Assembly (NCBI GenBank): GCA_018257865.1
Contig: JAEUBA010000141.1
Coordinates: forward strand, 1-47,262
Length of the DNA stretch: 47,262 nt
DNA from: Stereocaulon alpinum
Lineage: Eukaryota > Ascomycota > Lecanoromycetes > Lecanorales > Stereocaulaceae
Direction: 5' to 3'
Shown in pieces: positions 22,437 through 33,999 of this stretch. The notes beneath the pieces were generated by a model. That model saw only the letters and a program-made list of their open reading frames with translations. It made no database searches and was not told the origin of the DNA. Made by a program: the position numbers and the translations under genes. The stretch's first letter is position 1. Every line of letters begins with the position of its first letter.

Positions 22437-24327
22437 CTAATCTCTCTCTAAGCGCACGGCAGGATTGCTTTCTACGAAATTCAAGTCGACCTTGTGCCCC
22501 AACAACTCCCGAATATTCTTCACTGCATATCTACACGTTACGTTAGTAATATCTGCAAAAGCGGAGAGCTCGGAATCATACTTTATCATAGTTGGTCTCT
22601 CTAGACTCAGACCCCACCCGTAGACTCTCATATCCTTAGGCAGCCCCATCGGCTCCAGCATCTCAGGCCGGAACATACCGCTGTTCCCGATTTCCACCCA
22701 CTTGTCCAGACCTTCGTGGAAGCCAAATATCTCCATACTAGGCTCAGTATAGGGGTTGTATGCGGGCTTGAACCGGAGCTTGTGTATGCCCATCTTAGCG
22801 AAGAAGACTTCCATGAAGCCAATCAAGCCGCCTAGTGTAAGCCCGTAGTCTGCTATGACGCCCTCAACCTGGTGGAACTCCGCAAGATGTGTTGCATCTA
22901 CGCTTTCGTTGCGGAAGACGCGGTCTATCGAGAAGTATCGAGCGGGTCGAGGGTTCGCAGCAAGTTTATAAAGCATGTATGTTGAGATAGCGGTAGTATG
23001 TGTTCGCAGGACGAGCTTAAGAGACTCATCTTCGCTATATGGGTAGCGGTAGCCTATCGAGCCGTACTTTCCATTCTGATGCACCTCTTTCACGTCGTTC
23101 CAGTACTGTTCGTAGTTAAGCAGTGGAGGGTCGTCGGCGGTATGTTCCGACAGAGAGCCGTTAGGCAGGTGCTGTATCTCTAGGGGGTCTGGTCGTGGTT
23201 TGTCGGCGACGGGTGGGTCGGAGATAAAGAAAGTGTCTTGTTGATCACGGGCGGGATGCTGTTGGGGCACGAACAGGGCGTCGAAATTCCAGAAGCCGGT
23301 TTCAACGTATCTTGCGCAGCGTCAGCGTGGTTGATGACTAGGACTAGAGCCATGTACCTATTAGTCGGCATCTCCTCAAAGCCCATTTCGAAGAAGATTT
23401 GTCGGAACTCCGTCCGTACTTTGTTTACTGGGCATAGGCTGTCAGTGATTGCCGGCGTTGGTATAAGGGTTGGCCTGTTGAGATCGTACGGGGATGTAAT
23501 GCTCCACTCATTGTCGGAGCGCCCATAGACTTGAAGTTGTAAGGCTTGAACTTGACCGTGTTCCATGTCCCACTATACAGTGTAAGCACGATGTCATGCC
23601 CCAAAGGTCTTCTACACCTCGTACCTGGCTAACATATCGGCTGTTAAGTCTGTCTCCTCTTTCACGAATTCTCTTGCGAACTTTGTGCCTTTACTAAACT
23701 TGTAACTTATGACTTTTTGCATCTTGACCAGCTTGCGCTTCTTCAGATCGTTGAGAACCTTGGGGTCTGGGTATGTACGAGTACTTTGTATAGTCTGCAG
23801 TTGTTCTCGACTAGTGTCCGTGATCGATTTTGCCTAGCCGCATCATCTAAGCATGGCAAATATGCAGCAGTATGCTCATCCTTACTCTCGCTCTCAGAAG
23901 ATCCTTGTCCTTCGTGATCCAGCCGGCTTTCAAAGCTTTGCCTTGTCCAATGCTTGCATTTTCTTTTCCCACGGCTTTCTGTTGCAGGGATCAGCATTGT
24001 AGCCTACAAAGCATCCAGACGAGCTGGCGTACAATTGAGCCAACATACTGGCAGATCTGTGATCTTCAGTCCCTCCATAGCCTTGGATACCGCCTCGAAC
24101 ACCTTGGCTTCAGGACTTCCATGTGCGGCGACACCTTCCGCTTCTGCTGTCAAAATAGCTTCTTCCTTGTCTATAGCCTCGTATATGACCATCTCTCGCG
24201 ACTTCAGCCTATCTAGGGCGCTTTTAATCTCGGTCGAAGGTACGGAGGGAAAGATATCGGTGCTGAGTATAGGGCCATCACTTTGGGACAAAGCGTCGAG
24301 GACTCTGGCAGTGAGATCGGCTGTCAT
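22437..24327 (-). CDS. FRS2: Cytosolic phenylalanine-tRNA ligase alpha subunit
   Basis: Seven minus-strand exons give 518 residues, close to the family length: 24327-24049, 23978-23886, 23833-23625, 23572-23490, 23427-23358, 23310-22582, 22530-22437. Introns are 47-70 nt. The protein attaches phenylalanine to tRNA(Phe) as the catalytic subunit of an alpha2-beta2 enzyme in the cytosol. The N-terminus has the helical tRNA-binding domains of the eukaryotic form (HGSPEAKVFEAV, SIGQGKALKAGWITKDKD, LKKRKLVKMQKVISY). Class II motifs follow: LHPLNKVRTEFRQ (motif 1 region), FHQVEGVIAD (motif 2) and GLSLERPTMIKY (motif 3). It is divergent from the GH47 gene, with 397 bp between start codons and a telobox-like site there. 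The acceptor at 23311 is AAG, so that intron is a little less certain. Confidence 0.95.
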
Positions 24328-24724
24328 GATGAGAGCTCCCTAGAGAGTTGTTTACAATGTTAGTATTCTGCGTTGTGTCTCCACAAATCCATGGTGCGAA
24401 AGAGACCGTATTGGAGATATCCAGTTACTTGACTCAGAAGCTCTTAGACACATATGATTGATGCCAAGCCTATGGCGGACGCTAGCTTTCGAATGTTACC
24501 CTAACCCTAATCGAGGCGGCGAGAGTTATAGACAAAGGTGGTCTTTCAAAAATCCTGCCTCATGCTGATATGCTTCATTCATTTGCGAGTCGAGCTCTGG
24601 CAGTGAACGTAATACCGTCATGCAATGGTCACTTCTAACTCGCTCCTCCTCGACCCTATGTCTCTAGGTGCCCAAGCCGTCACTGGTGATGCTCTTGACA
24701 TGTTGGATGCGAAAGGCCTGTCGC
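24328..24724. promoter_or_regulatory. Shared divergent promoter of PheRS alpha and EDEM-like gene
   Basis: The 397 bases between the two start codons contain, at 24497-24510, two tandem telomere-type repeats reading TTACCCTAACCCTAA. Such teloboxes occur in promoters of translation-related genes in yeasts and other fungi, where Tbf1-like or Myb-domain proteins bind them. The site and its placement are seen directly. Its function here is inferred. Confidence 0.5.
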
Positions 24725-27700
24725 ATGACCTCTCTTCACAGGGCATTCTTCGTGCCATGCCTTCTCATACTGGTATTACTGGCCGCCGGTGGTCAAGGCA
24801 TGACAGATGGAGAGATCAAAGAAATGAGGTCAGTGCCCCAATAATTGCAGTAGCGATTGCCGCGCTAATAGATTGCTCTGCAGGCAAGAGGCTGAGCACA
24901 TGTTCTATCACGGCTACGACAACTACCTTAAGCATGCTTTCCCTGAGGATGAGTTGAGACCTATATCGTGCAAGGCATTGACACGCGATCGGCACAACCC
25001 CAGTCACATCGAGCTCAATGATCCCCTTGGTAATTACTCGGTTACTCTGATCGACAGTCTTTCGACATTGGCAATACTCGCGTCATCGTCATCAACAAGC
25101 AATGGAGAAAACAAAGCACTAAGATATTTCCAGAAGAGTGTTGCGGATTTAATCGAACAGTATGGGGATGGAAGCAATGGCGACACAGGAAGGGGCAAAA
25201 GAGGAAGAGGTTTTGATATTGACAGCAAAGTCCAAGTATTTGAGACCGTCATTCGCGGCGTTGGCGGCCTTCTGAGTGCCCACTTGTTCGCTATTGGAGA
25301 TCTCCCGATCCGAGGATACAATCCCAAGGGACAGCGCGTAAGCGGGCCCACCCACGAGACGGGCCAAGCGCCTGGTATTCAGTGGCCTAATAATTTTATC
25401 TACGACGGGCAGCTCTTAAGGCTTGCTTATGATCTCGGTCGCCGCCTCCTGCCAGCCTTCCACTCCGCGACTGGCATCCCATACCCCCGAGTCAATCTTC
25501 GCCACGGCGTGCCATTCTACGTCAACTCGCCTTTCAATCAGAACGCCGAGACTGGCCAATGTCTACCTACACAGCAACCTCCGGGAGAAGTCACAGAGAC
25601 ATGCAGTGCCGGTGCCGGTAGTCTTGTACTCGAATTGACGACGCTGAGTCGGTTAACAGGAGATCCACGTTTCGAGCAGTTGGGAAAGCGGGCATTTTGG
25701 TCAGTCTGGGAAAGGAAAAGCTCTATCGGTCTTGTGGGCTCCGGCATCGATGCTGAGAGCGGTCTGTGGACTAATGGCTACACTGGTATTGGTGCAGGGA
25801 TTGACAGCTTCTACGAATATGCTGCAAAGGCTAGCATACTTCTATCCGGTTCTTCGACTGGAGACGGCCTGGCCTCGCCAATCGATGGCACTCCCACGTC
25901 GCTACGTATACCTAAGGAGTACCAAACTGCCGAATCCTTTGGCCGGGTATGGCAGGAGTCACACGCCGCTATCAAGCGACATCTCTACCGTGGTGATGTG
26001 TATGTCCACCCTCACTATATCCAAGCGGACCTTTATACTGGTGCTTCTCGTGCTTTCTGGCTTGACAGCCTGAGTGCGTTCTATCCGGGCCTTCTGGCCA
26101 TGACTGGTCATCTGGATGAAGCAATTGAGACACATCTTCTAACTACTGCTCTGTGGACACGCTATTCTGCTCTTCCGGAAAGGTGGTCTACGTCAACTGG
26201 CAACGTTGAAGGCGGCCTAGGATGGTGGGGTGGAAGACCTGAGTTTATCGAATCTACCTATCATCTCTACCGGGCAACAGAAGATCCTTGGTACCTTCAC
26301 GTTGGCGAGATGGTTCTCCGAGACATCAAAAGGCGTTGCTGGACAAAATGTGGCTGGGCAGGTCTACAGGATGTTCGGAGTGGTGAACGGAATGATCGGA
26401 TGGAGAGCTTCTTTCTTGGCGAAACGACGCAGTATCTCTTCTTACTTTTTGATCCCGATCACCCTCTCAACAAACTTGATGCGCCGTTCGTGTTCAGTAC
26501 CGAAGGCCATCCGTTGATCATCCCACGCCACCAGAAAGCGGCGAAACGAAGGTCCAAGCCCGTCTTGACAAAGCCTCATAGACCGGAGCAACCGGTAGAT
26601 ATCATTGACGAGGAGACAGTATGCGCTCGAGCGCCAGCCATGGTCCCATTTAGTATCTCCCCAACAGCTGCGCGACGAGACATCTTTCATGCGGCCAACC
26701 TCGCTCGGCTCCATAATATGCCAACACCAGAAAGTCTGGAGTCTCCAATTGTTGAATACTCAAGCGACCATCCAAGCATATCAATATCCGACGTACGATC
26801 TCCAACTAACTACACATATTTCCCATGGACATTACCTTCGGAGCTTATACCGCACAATGCAATCTGCTCTAAGATCACAGCAAGGCACACGTTTGATATT
26901 ACATTCCCTGCCACGCCTAACATGGTAGTTGGTCCAGGGTTCCTCCAGCGCGTTGGCAACGGTATTTTGATTAATTCAATCGGAGGTATCCGCTTAGGCA
27001 TGATTCAAGACGTGCCTTACGAGATGGAAGACTCTACGTCCGGCAACCAATATCGGGTGCAGGCCATCAATAACATCCTTTTGGGTAAAGACGAAAGGAT
27101 CTTCATTGCAAAGGATACAGCATCAAGCGTTGTCAATCCCTTGGATCCGAACTTCACTCGAATACGCGATCCTTCAATGCTCGACCTCGTAATAGACGTC
27201 GCCCCAGACGAAGGCGAAAATAGAGTTCCAAATTTCTCCAGCAACCCAGCAAATGCTACTCTCATCACGACAAATCCCATGCCCGATATCGTTATCGACA
27301 CGTCGCTCGCCCACAATGGTGAGGTTGCCTCATCTATGAAGATAGCATTCAATGCCATCCTACAGCAAGTGGCGGGATTGATTACAGTTCCCACTGCTAC
27401 GCCTCCACCAAAGCTCCAGAGCTCTCCGCGCGAGTATATTCCAGCAATTGTGCCTGTTGGAATTGGTGTAGCGCCACTGCCAGATGTCGATGACGCGCTT
27501 GGCCCTGACATTCATGGCGCCCCTCAAGGCGAGCTTCTCTGGCACTCTATCTTCGTCACAGACGAGAATTGTGAGAATACACTACCCATATCCGTACCGC
27601 GAGATCACGAGATCATCGTCATGAAGCGCGGAGGGTGCAGCTTCGACGAGAAGCTCCGAAACGTTCCTACGTTCATTCCCTCGAAAGGGTCACTGAAGCT

Positions 27701-27944
27701 TGTTATTGTAGTCTCGTACGAAGACGAGCCTGGTCTCCCACTGGGTCATCTTATCCGACCCCTACTTGAGACTACACAGATTACGTCTAGTGGATTACCC
27801 AGGCATAACCCGATTCCTATGATCATGGTTGCAGGAGGAGAAAATATGTATAGGGTCTTTGAGAGAGCTGTAGGACTAGGTATCAAGCGGAGGTATTCAG
27901 TACAGGCGCAAGGGATACCCATCAGTAACTTGGTTATGCTATGA
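24725..27944 (+). CDS. EDEM/Htm1-type GH47 mannosidase-like protein with PA domain
   Basis: Two exons (24725-24828, 24884-27944) encode 1054 residues. Exon 1 gives a hydrophobic signal peptide (FFVPCLLILVLLAAGG), so the protein enters the ER. The first 500 residues or so form a glycosyl hydrolase family 47 domain: QEAEHMFYHGYDNYL, VQVFETVIRGVGGLLSAHL, GIGAGIDSFYEYAAKA, RPEFIESTYHLYRAT and RMESFFLGETTQYLFLLF. The C-terminal portion contains a protease-associated domain (MKRGGCSFDEKL, and a later hydrophobic strand). EDEM proteins trim mannose from N-glycans of misfolded glycoproteins and mark them for ER-associated degradation. The final residues (NLVML) carry no HDEL-type retention signal. 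The length and the PA domain match the long Htm1-like fungal members. Confidence 0.92.
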
Positions 27945-29411
27945 ATATATGATTGTCCGCCTAGAGTCTACATGTTTTGGACATGTATGCATGTGTGTAG
28001 CTATCACTTTGAATAGTAACGGAACATAGTACTACCTCAAGGCTTGTGAATATTCACGAATTGCACTTTTAAGGCTTCAAAAGGTGGAATTGTGACACGA
28101 ATTCTGGCTTCGTGCCTCTCAAACGCAGCTTCGCAACAATAAGCCCTCCAGTACTTGAAATATTATGAGCTTTCAATCCTCTAAAAGGCGACCACCTGTG
28201 TGAATGATCTGGATAACCAGCTGGAGTTCACGTCATACATGTGATGACTAATCAACAAGTACGGAAAGCGAAGAAAGAGTCATGCTGGAGTCCGCCCCAG
28301 ATCCTTCCACATGCTCGCAATGACGCTAGCTCAAGCTATGATATCGATGACCTCGGTTTCAGCTCAATGTATACGGAGACTGTCTTGTTTCATATCTACA
28401 GTCAAGTACTGGGTGTATGCGGTAGATTGAGTAGCTCATTGCCCTTCGGAAACTCCCACCTACAAGGCAGACCGAGGTCGTTCCACAAGACTATATATTG
28501 TTTCATGAAACACTTGGCTGTCGGACCTCCCGAGCTCGAAAGAGACGTATGTCGGAACCTTTATTGGATACATATAGTCACGTTGATGTTGAGATGTAAC
28601 CACAAAGAGGACCCTTAAAATAGGATTTCTAATAATAGTCGAAGTACGAGAAGAGAAGAATTATCCCTCATTCTCCCAAGACTCAATGTACCTGATAATG
28701 TCATTGCAAGTGTTTCCACGGCTTGACACAATCTCGACTTCGTGCAAGATGATGCGTGTTCAGAGTACATTTGGCTGTGAAATTGTTCAGCGGCCAGACG
28801 ACCGGTGCGATTCTTCTCAGATATGCTCAATTCTACACTCAGCTCAGATCAACAAATGATGGCTCGGAGTGGACAATAGGTGAGTGCATCGGTTGAGTGA
28901 TTGACAGACCTGTAGCGAGGCAGACTGAAGTGCAAAGGTGGTGAGCCTTGACACAGCCCGCGAGGTCACGTGATACTTCTTCAAGTCCACCAGAAAATTT
29001 CGAAAAAAGTGCTCTCCGAAGGAAAAACGTTCTCCAAAGGCAATTTCGAAGAGAGAAGGGATCCCAGTGATGACTTTGGACGTTCAGAAATGACAGAAGG
29101 GATCAATAGTGGGGTAAAAATTTGGTAGTGGACCAAATCTGAGGCCTGATTAGCGGACTTGCTTACGCTAACCATTCTCGATCAACAAAATCAGGGCTCT
29201 CCCCCCGTTTTTTCCCTCTCATCTTCTATTTTCTCGCTTCCCGCCTACCTCTCCTCTGAGTCAACCAGTATGAGAACCTCAACCATCATCACTGTATATG
29301 CATCAACATTCATCATGTCCATCACTTGAATCATCGTTTTCGAGTTCTGGTCCCTGTTTGCCCTCTTCTTAGTTCTCTGTTAAATAAATTACCACCTCGT
29401 CGTCTCCAATC
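27945..29411. other. Intergenic stretch of 1.5 kb
   Basis: It lies between the EDEM-like gene and the small Pro-rich gene, both on the plus strand. One 125-codon plus frame (28241-28618) shows no family features, and I do not call it. A pyrimidine-rich tract at about 29198-29258, just upstream of the next gene, resembles promoter CT-tracts of fungi. Confidence 0.45.
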
Positions 29412-30005
29412 ATGTCGTCACCCACGCGCACCATCAACCATAACAAGCGCAGTCATCAAAAGTCAATCAATCCATCAAAGCAAACGAAGAAGAGCGATGA
29501 AACCAAAAATGCACGCCTTCACCGCCCATTGCCGTCGCCACCCCCAGAGGACTGGGCGTCATGTCCAGGTAACCTCAAGGTAGAGAAACGCTCGAGCACC
29601 AGTCATGCATCGACGCGCAAGCTCACAAAGATCGCAAGCGGAAGAGAAGAAATCTTGCCAATGCCACATCTCCACAAGAACGACCGTCACGTGATCAAAG
29701 ATAAGGCAGCAATGCGCTCAAGATTCGAACCTCGCAAGCCATACAGGCACTCGATGTGCTTGGAACACTTGTCAACATCGAATTGCACTGCCAACTGCAT
29801 CGATACTAAGCCGCTGGCAGACACAAGGGTGCCTCCGCCGGCCCCACTACCACCACGCCTTCCGACACCGGACCTGTCTGACGTTGAAGAAGACAAGCTT
29901 TGGTCTTGCTGCAGATCGTTCAGTGGCAGTGCGGACCGTGTAAGTCATGAATGTAACGATACCGACAGTGAAGAGGATGGAATTTGGGATGATATGGGTA
30001 GGTAA
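29412..30005 (+). CDS. Small hypothetical Pro-rich protein
   Basis: A 197-residue single-frame protein. The N-terminal half is basic and polar (KQTKKSDETKNARLHRP, PLPSPPPEDWASCPG). The C-terminal part is Pro-rich and then acidic (PPPAPLPPRLPTPDLSDVEE, DKLWSCC, NDTDSEEDGIWDDMGR). The motif of Pro-rich stretch followed by DLSDVEED-x-x-WSCC looks conserved rather than random, which supports a real gene. I recognise no domain. The last codons lie at a possible donor (GGGTAGGT), so a short further exon is possible. No function is proposed. Confidence 0.55.
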   Translation: MSSPTRTINHNKRSHQKSINPSKQTKKSDETKNARLHRPLPSPPPEDWASCPGNLKVEKRSSTSHASTRKLTKIASGREEILPMPHLHKNDRHVIKDKAAMRSRFEPRKPYRHSMCLEHLSTSNCTANCIDTKPLADTRVPPPAPLPPRLPTPDLSDVEEDKLWSCCRSFSGSADRVSHECNDTDSEEDGIWDDMGR

Positions 30006-30674
30006 CACCACCCTCTTGGGCTTCGAAGGCCAGCCAGCCAACGATGACAATGCTATTAGATGGAAAGCTAGAAGCAGCAATGCTTTGGCAAAAGCAGAGT
30101 CGAACACCATCAGGGGCGGGTGCTTTTTGATAACTTAATTGCGCGAAACTCTGGTTGTAATGCTTGATTTGATGGTAACGTGTCAGAGTAGAAGGCTGTT
30201 AGCGTTGATCATGGATGTATATAATACTTTCTTCACATGCAGAAATGAACTTGATGACCCAAGTCCAAGGTTCAAGCTTTCCACAGTAGAGTGTTGGGTC
30301 AAGGTCCATTGGCACAATTTGAGCATCAATGCGGCAAAGCTGCCACTTCTTCGAGCAAATGGTTTGGGGGGTAACCTGAGCACGGTGATCACGATTGAGG
30401 CTCAATTTAGGCAACATGAGTCACAGAACATAATGCAGAGTCTACTGCATGCGTAGTAAGTTCGAAATCAGTCGAAACTGCGAGAATGTTGTAGTCCTCT
30501 GATGAGGTGTAGTCAGATGAGGGTCTCGTCAAAACCGTACCAACCGTTTTGGGTTACTCGATAGACTATCGCGAAAGACGTTAGCGCCTCCCACACTGAA
30601 GACAGCCGAACCATCGACAACTTCAACAAGCTTTACCGAATTCCTCAAAACAAAACAACAGACAGGCACTCACA
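30006..30674. promoter_or_regulatory. Upstream region of the uL14 gene
   Basis: These 670 bases separate the Pro-rich gene from the ribosomal protein gene. A short inverted pair, AACCGTACCAACCGTTTT-like, lies near 30533-30551. No ACCCTAA telobox was found in this promoter. One 105-codon frame at 30139-30456 has no coding features. Confidence 0.35.
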
Positions 30675-31485
30675 ATGTCTAAGCGAGGGTAGGCAATTTC
30701 GTGGCCGACTGCAGTGCAAAAGCTTACACTGATCAAACCTCTGCAGGCGCGGTGGTGCCTCGGGCAACAAGCTCAAGATGACTCTCGGTCTTCCAGTGTA
30801 CGCATCCTACCTCCCATGTTTCACCTCTAAGGCCGGTGCCCAAGAAATCTGCTGATTTGTCCTCTCCAGTGGTGCTGTCATGAATTGCTGCGATAACTCC
30901 GGCGCCCGAAATCTCTACATCATCTCTGTCAAGGGCATCGGTTCCCGCCTCAATCGTCTACCTGCAGCTGGTGTTGGAGATATGGTGATGGCTACAGTCA
31001 AGAAGGGCAAGCCTGAGCTAAGGAAAAAGGTCATGCCTGCGGTGGTGGTACGACAGAGCAAGCCGTGGCGGAGGGCGGATGGGGTGTACTTATATTTCGA
31101 AGACAACGCCGGTGTGGTGAGTGCAACCTATGCTGAGCACCTTGGGTCTAGAGGAGGGAGCCGTATTATCATTCTATCGCGCTTGGACACTGGCATACTT
31201 GCGGCTTGGTTGAATCGAAAGAGAGTGAACACGTGGCGTTGCTCGAGTAATAGTCGTCCTCCAGACACAAAGGACGGCTTTGGGTACTTGCAGTAACATT
31301 CAGCTGACATCATCGTCTACTAGATCGTCAATCCGAAAGGTGAAATGAAAGGGTCAGCAATCACTGGACCAGTAGGAAAGGAAGCGGCGGAGCTATGGCC
31401 TGTGCGTACAGCCCTTTCTCTACCTAGCGAAATCTTTGCTGACAGGTACCAGCGTATTGCAAGCAATTCCGGTGTGGTGATGTGA
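30675..31485 (+). CDS. RPL23: 60S ribosomal protein uL14 (L23)
   Basis: Five exons (30675-30688, 30747-30797, 30870-31116, 31324-31401, 31453-31485) give 140 residues, the normal length. Near-universal stretches of uL14 are present: GLPVGAVMNCCDNSGARNLY, GDMVMATVKKGKPELRKKVM, RADGVYLYFEDNAGV, NPKGEMKGSAITGPVGKE and RIASNSGVVM. The protein sits on the large subunit at the interface with the small subunit. Very short first and last exons are typical for fungal ribosomal protein genes. The third intron has 207 nt, far longer than any other intron here, and the exon 3 frame stays open about 60 codons into it. The other introns are 51-72 nt. Confidence 0.97.
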
Positions 31486-31814
31486 GATTGGAAGTTTCGG
31501 AGTATGGAGGATGTCATTCATGAGCAATGAACGCTTGATACGTCTTTCATTTGGCGTAAATAGCTCCATTCAATGAAGATATTTTTAAGTCAAGCTGCTT
31601 CACTTCGCTAATGTGACGACACAAAGATACCCCTAAGAAGATCTCCTTTGAGTCTGGTAGAGACTGTCGAGAAAGTAAAGAGAAGCGGCATGAAATCAAT
31701 TGATTGAGGATAGTGGACAGCAGCGCCTTCCTACCTAGATGTCTCGAGCTAGCGTGCCAAGGCTTATCAAGACCTCCTGAAGCTTCGTGTCTGACTTGGT
31801 GACAAGTCGAACAC

Positions 31815-33341
31815 ATGAACACCAATATTGCCTCTATGCATTCCTCTCTGCTTGTTCTTCTGCTTGTATTATTTACCCTTGCTAATCTTTTCACTTCGTA
31901 CTTGTATTTATACCCAATCTTACATAATTGCGGCTTTCCAGGCCAGCCAGAGCGGCATACCTCCACCGGCCACATCCCCAAGCAAATCCCTCCCTTCCGC
32001 CTCCTCGTCCTTGCAGACCCACAATTAGAAGGCGATTCCTCCCTTCTCAATCCTGAATATGGCTTCTTTCCGCACTTACGAAACCTCTGGGGCGATGTAC
32101 ACGCCGCTGGCTCAATGGCCGAGCGTCTGGAGGTGACGGGCGCGCATCTACGGGATACATTCACCTTGGACATATTAAGCATTCTACAATCATACCGCAA
32201 GAGACTGGATCTCATCGGCAATGACTACTATCTCGCGCATATCTACCGCACTATGCACTGGACGATGTTCCCTACTCATGTTACCGTCCTAGGAGACTTG
32301 ATTGGGAGCCAATGGGTTAGTGACGAGGAGTTTGAGCGCCGTGGCACACGTTATTGGAACAGGGTGTTTCAGAATGGCAACAGGGTGGAGGATGATCGGA
32401 CCGAGGGTATCCACATCGAACCTTTGCCCCAAGACGGAAGCTGGGCAAGGAGGGTTATCAATGTTCCTGGCAACCACGACGTTGGATATGGTGGGGATAT
32501 GACTCAAGACAAGTTGCAGAGATATGAAAGAGTCTTTGGCAAGGCCAACTGGGAGACCAGATTCAACCTACCCCTCGAAATGCAGGACGGCAAGGACCAG
32601 CCTGAGCTGAAGCTTGTCGTCCTCAATTCCCTCAACCTCGACAGCCCAGTTCTAAAGAAGCAACTTCAGACGGACACGTACGATTTCATAAACAAAGTCA
32701 TTACTTATTCACGCCCTGTCGAAGACAGAACTTCTGCTACGATCCTTCTCACTCATCTACCACTACACAAAGAAGCCGGCGTGTGCGTCGATGGACCCTT
32801 CTTTGACTATCACGGTGAGGAACACGGTGGAGGGGTCCGGGAGCAAAACCATCTCGGCTATGACTCAAGCAAGGGAATATTGGAAGGCGTCTTCGGGATG
32901 AGTGGCGATCGGGGCGCCCCAGGGAAAGGCCGCGGTAGAAAAGGCATCATTCTCACTGGACATGATCATGAAGGCTGTGACGTGTACCATCACCTACCGG
33001 ACGCTGATGATACTGCGTCCAGAGCCTGGACCGCCGAGAAATGGAATTCGTCGACAGTTGAACAAGAGGCTGCTACACCGGGCATTCGTGAGATCACTGT
33101 GCGGAGTATGATGGGGGACTTCGGTGGAAATGCTGGCCTATTGAGTGCGTGGTTTGATCCTGATACACGGGAATGGCAATTTGACTACGCAACATGCGCT
33201 TTGGGGAAACAGCACATATGGTGGGCAGTGCACGTGTTGGACATCGTCACCATTGTATTGTTAAACTACGTGGGATGGAGCATTTTCCGAAGTACTCCCA
33301 ACGGACCCAAGCCAGCTACCGAAAAAGAGAAGACGCTCTGA
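31815..33341 (+). CDS. TED1: Ted1/Cdc1-type metallophosphoesterase
   Basis: A single exon of 508 residues. Residues 10-36 form an N-terminal membrane anchor and residues of about 470-490 (HIWWAVHVLDIVTIVLLNYV) a C-terminal one, with the enzyme between them. The calcineurin-like metallophosphatase motifs are in order: LADPQLEGD (Asp68), VTVLGDLIGSQW, VPGNHDVGYG, LLTHLPLHKE and LTGHDHEGCD. In the yeast homologues Ted1 and Cdc1, this family removes ethanolamine phosphate from GPI anchors in the ER so that GPI-proteins can leave. The family's first motif usually reads D-x-H; DPQ at this site is also seen in Ted1-type proteins. The choice between Ted1 and Cdc1 rests on general resemblance only. 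It follows uL14 head-to-tail with 329 bp between. Confidence 0.88.
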   Translation: MNTNIASMHSSLLVLLLVLFTLANLFTSYLYLYPILHNCGFPGQPERHTSTGHIPKQIPPFRLLVLADPQLEGDSSLLNPEYGFFPHLRNLWGDVHAAGSMAERLEVTGAHLRDTFTLDILSILQSYRKRLDLIGNDYYLAHIYRTMHWTMFPTHVTVLGDLIGSQWVSDEEFERRGTRYWNRVFQNGNRVEDDRTEGIHIEPLPQDGSWARRVINVPGNHDVGYGGDMTQDKLQRYERVFGKANWETRFNLPLEMQDGKDQPELKLVVLNSLNLDSPVLKKQLQTDTYDFINKVITYSRPVEDRTSATILLTHLPLHKEAGVCVDGPFFDYHGEEHGGGVREQNHLGYDSSKGILEGVFGMSGDRGAPGKGRGRKGIILTGHDHEGCDVYHHLPDADDTASRAWTAEKWNSSTVEQEAATPGIREITVRSMMGDFGGNAGLLSAWFDPDTREWQFDYATCALGKQHIWWAVHVLDIVTIVLLNYVGWSIFRSTPNGPKPATEKEKTL

Positions 33342-33999
33342 GGTCACCAGATAGCTTGGTTATCGTCCAAAAGACTTAGAGCATAATACCCGTTACCAGA
33401 TCTGGTCTAATGACTCGACAACAAGATGCAGAGGTAGCAGGCCTCAACGGTCATCGGCAATACAAGCAGTGATGGGAATTGACACGAACTTAGGTGATCG
33501 CACCAGTCACATCTCCAAACGCTAGACCACGACCCGGACTCGCGGGCTTCCCCATCAGTGTGAAGAGCCGCTTGAATGTTTAACGGCAGCGAAGTTGATT
33601 GTAACTTCTAGCTTGTAGGGTCCTACTTGGGAGCACCGTGACTCGTGTATGTGCACTAGGAATGGGGAGAGATACATCTCTTGCCGCTGCGTTATCCTTG
33701 GACGTTGTCTCCTTTGCTGCCACAGATAGATGATACATTAAGCTAGATGAGTTTAGTGTATGTACAACACTTTGGGATACAAACGCCATAGACTCCACTA
33801 CCCACCTTCCCCAACACAATGCTGGCAACGCTGAAGTTGACTGCTGTTGAGCGCCACTTCCAGTCTTCGATTTAGCCCCTTCACAGAGATTTTGTTCCTT
33901 TCGATGGCGTGACGTAAGATGAAATAAGTCGAGCTTCCCTTGATTTTCGGCGAGCTACAACACCAACGATGGATCTCGTCATACCTTCTCGCCCAGACT
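33342..33999. other. Upstream region of the malic enzyme gene
   Basis: These 658 bases lie between the phosphoesterase stop and the malic enzyme start, both on the plus strand. I saw no gene, repeat or specific regulatory motif. Confidence 0.45.

Noticed and set aside
24497..24510. Telomere or subtelomere boundary
   Set aside because: Only two CCCTAA units, placed between two intact divergent genes; more likely a promoter telobox.
25034..25351. Minus-strand frames opposite the GH47 gene
   Set aside because: They lie fully inside a conserved coding exon and have no family features; they are shadows.
28241..28618. A 125-codon plus-strand protein
   Set aside because: No recognisable motif, no splice-supported extension, and no codon pattern that stands out from intergenic DNA.
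30870..31296. A 138-residue single-frame uL14 ending at 31296
   Set aside because: The frame continues into intron 3 and loses the conserved NPKGEMKGSAITGPVGKE and SNSGVVM segments, which lie in exons 4 and 5.
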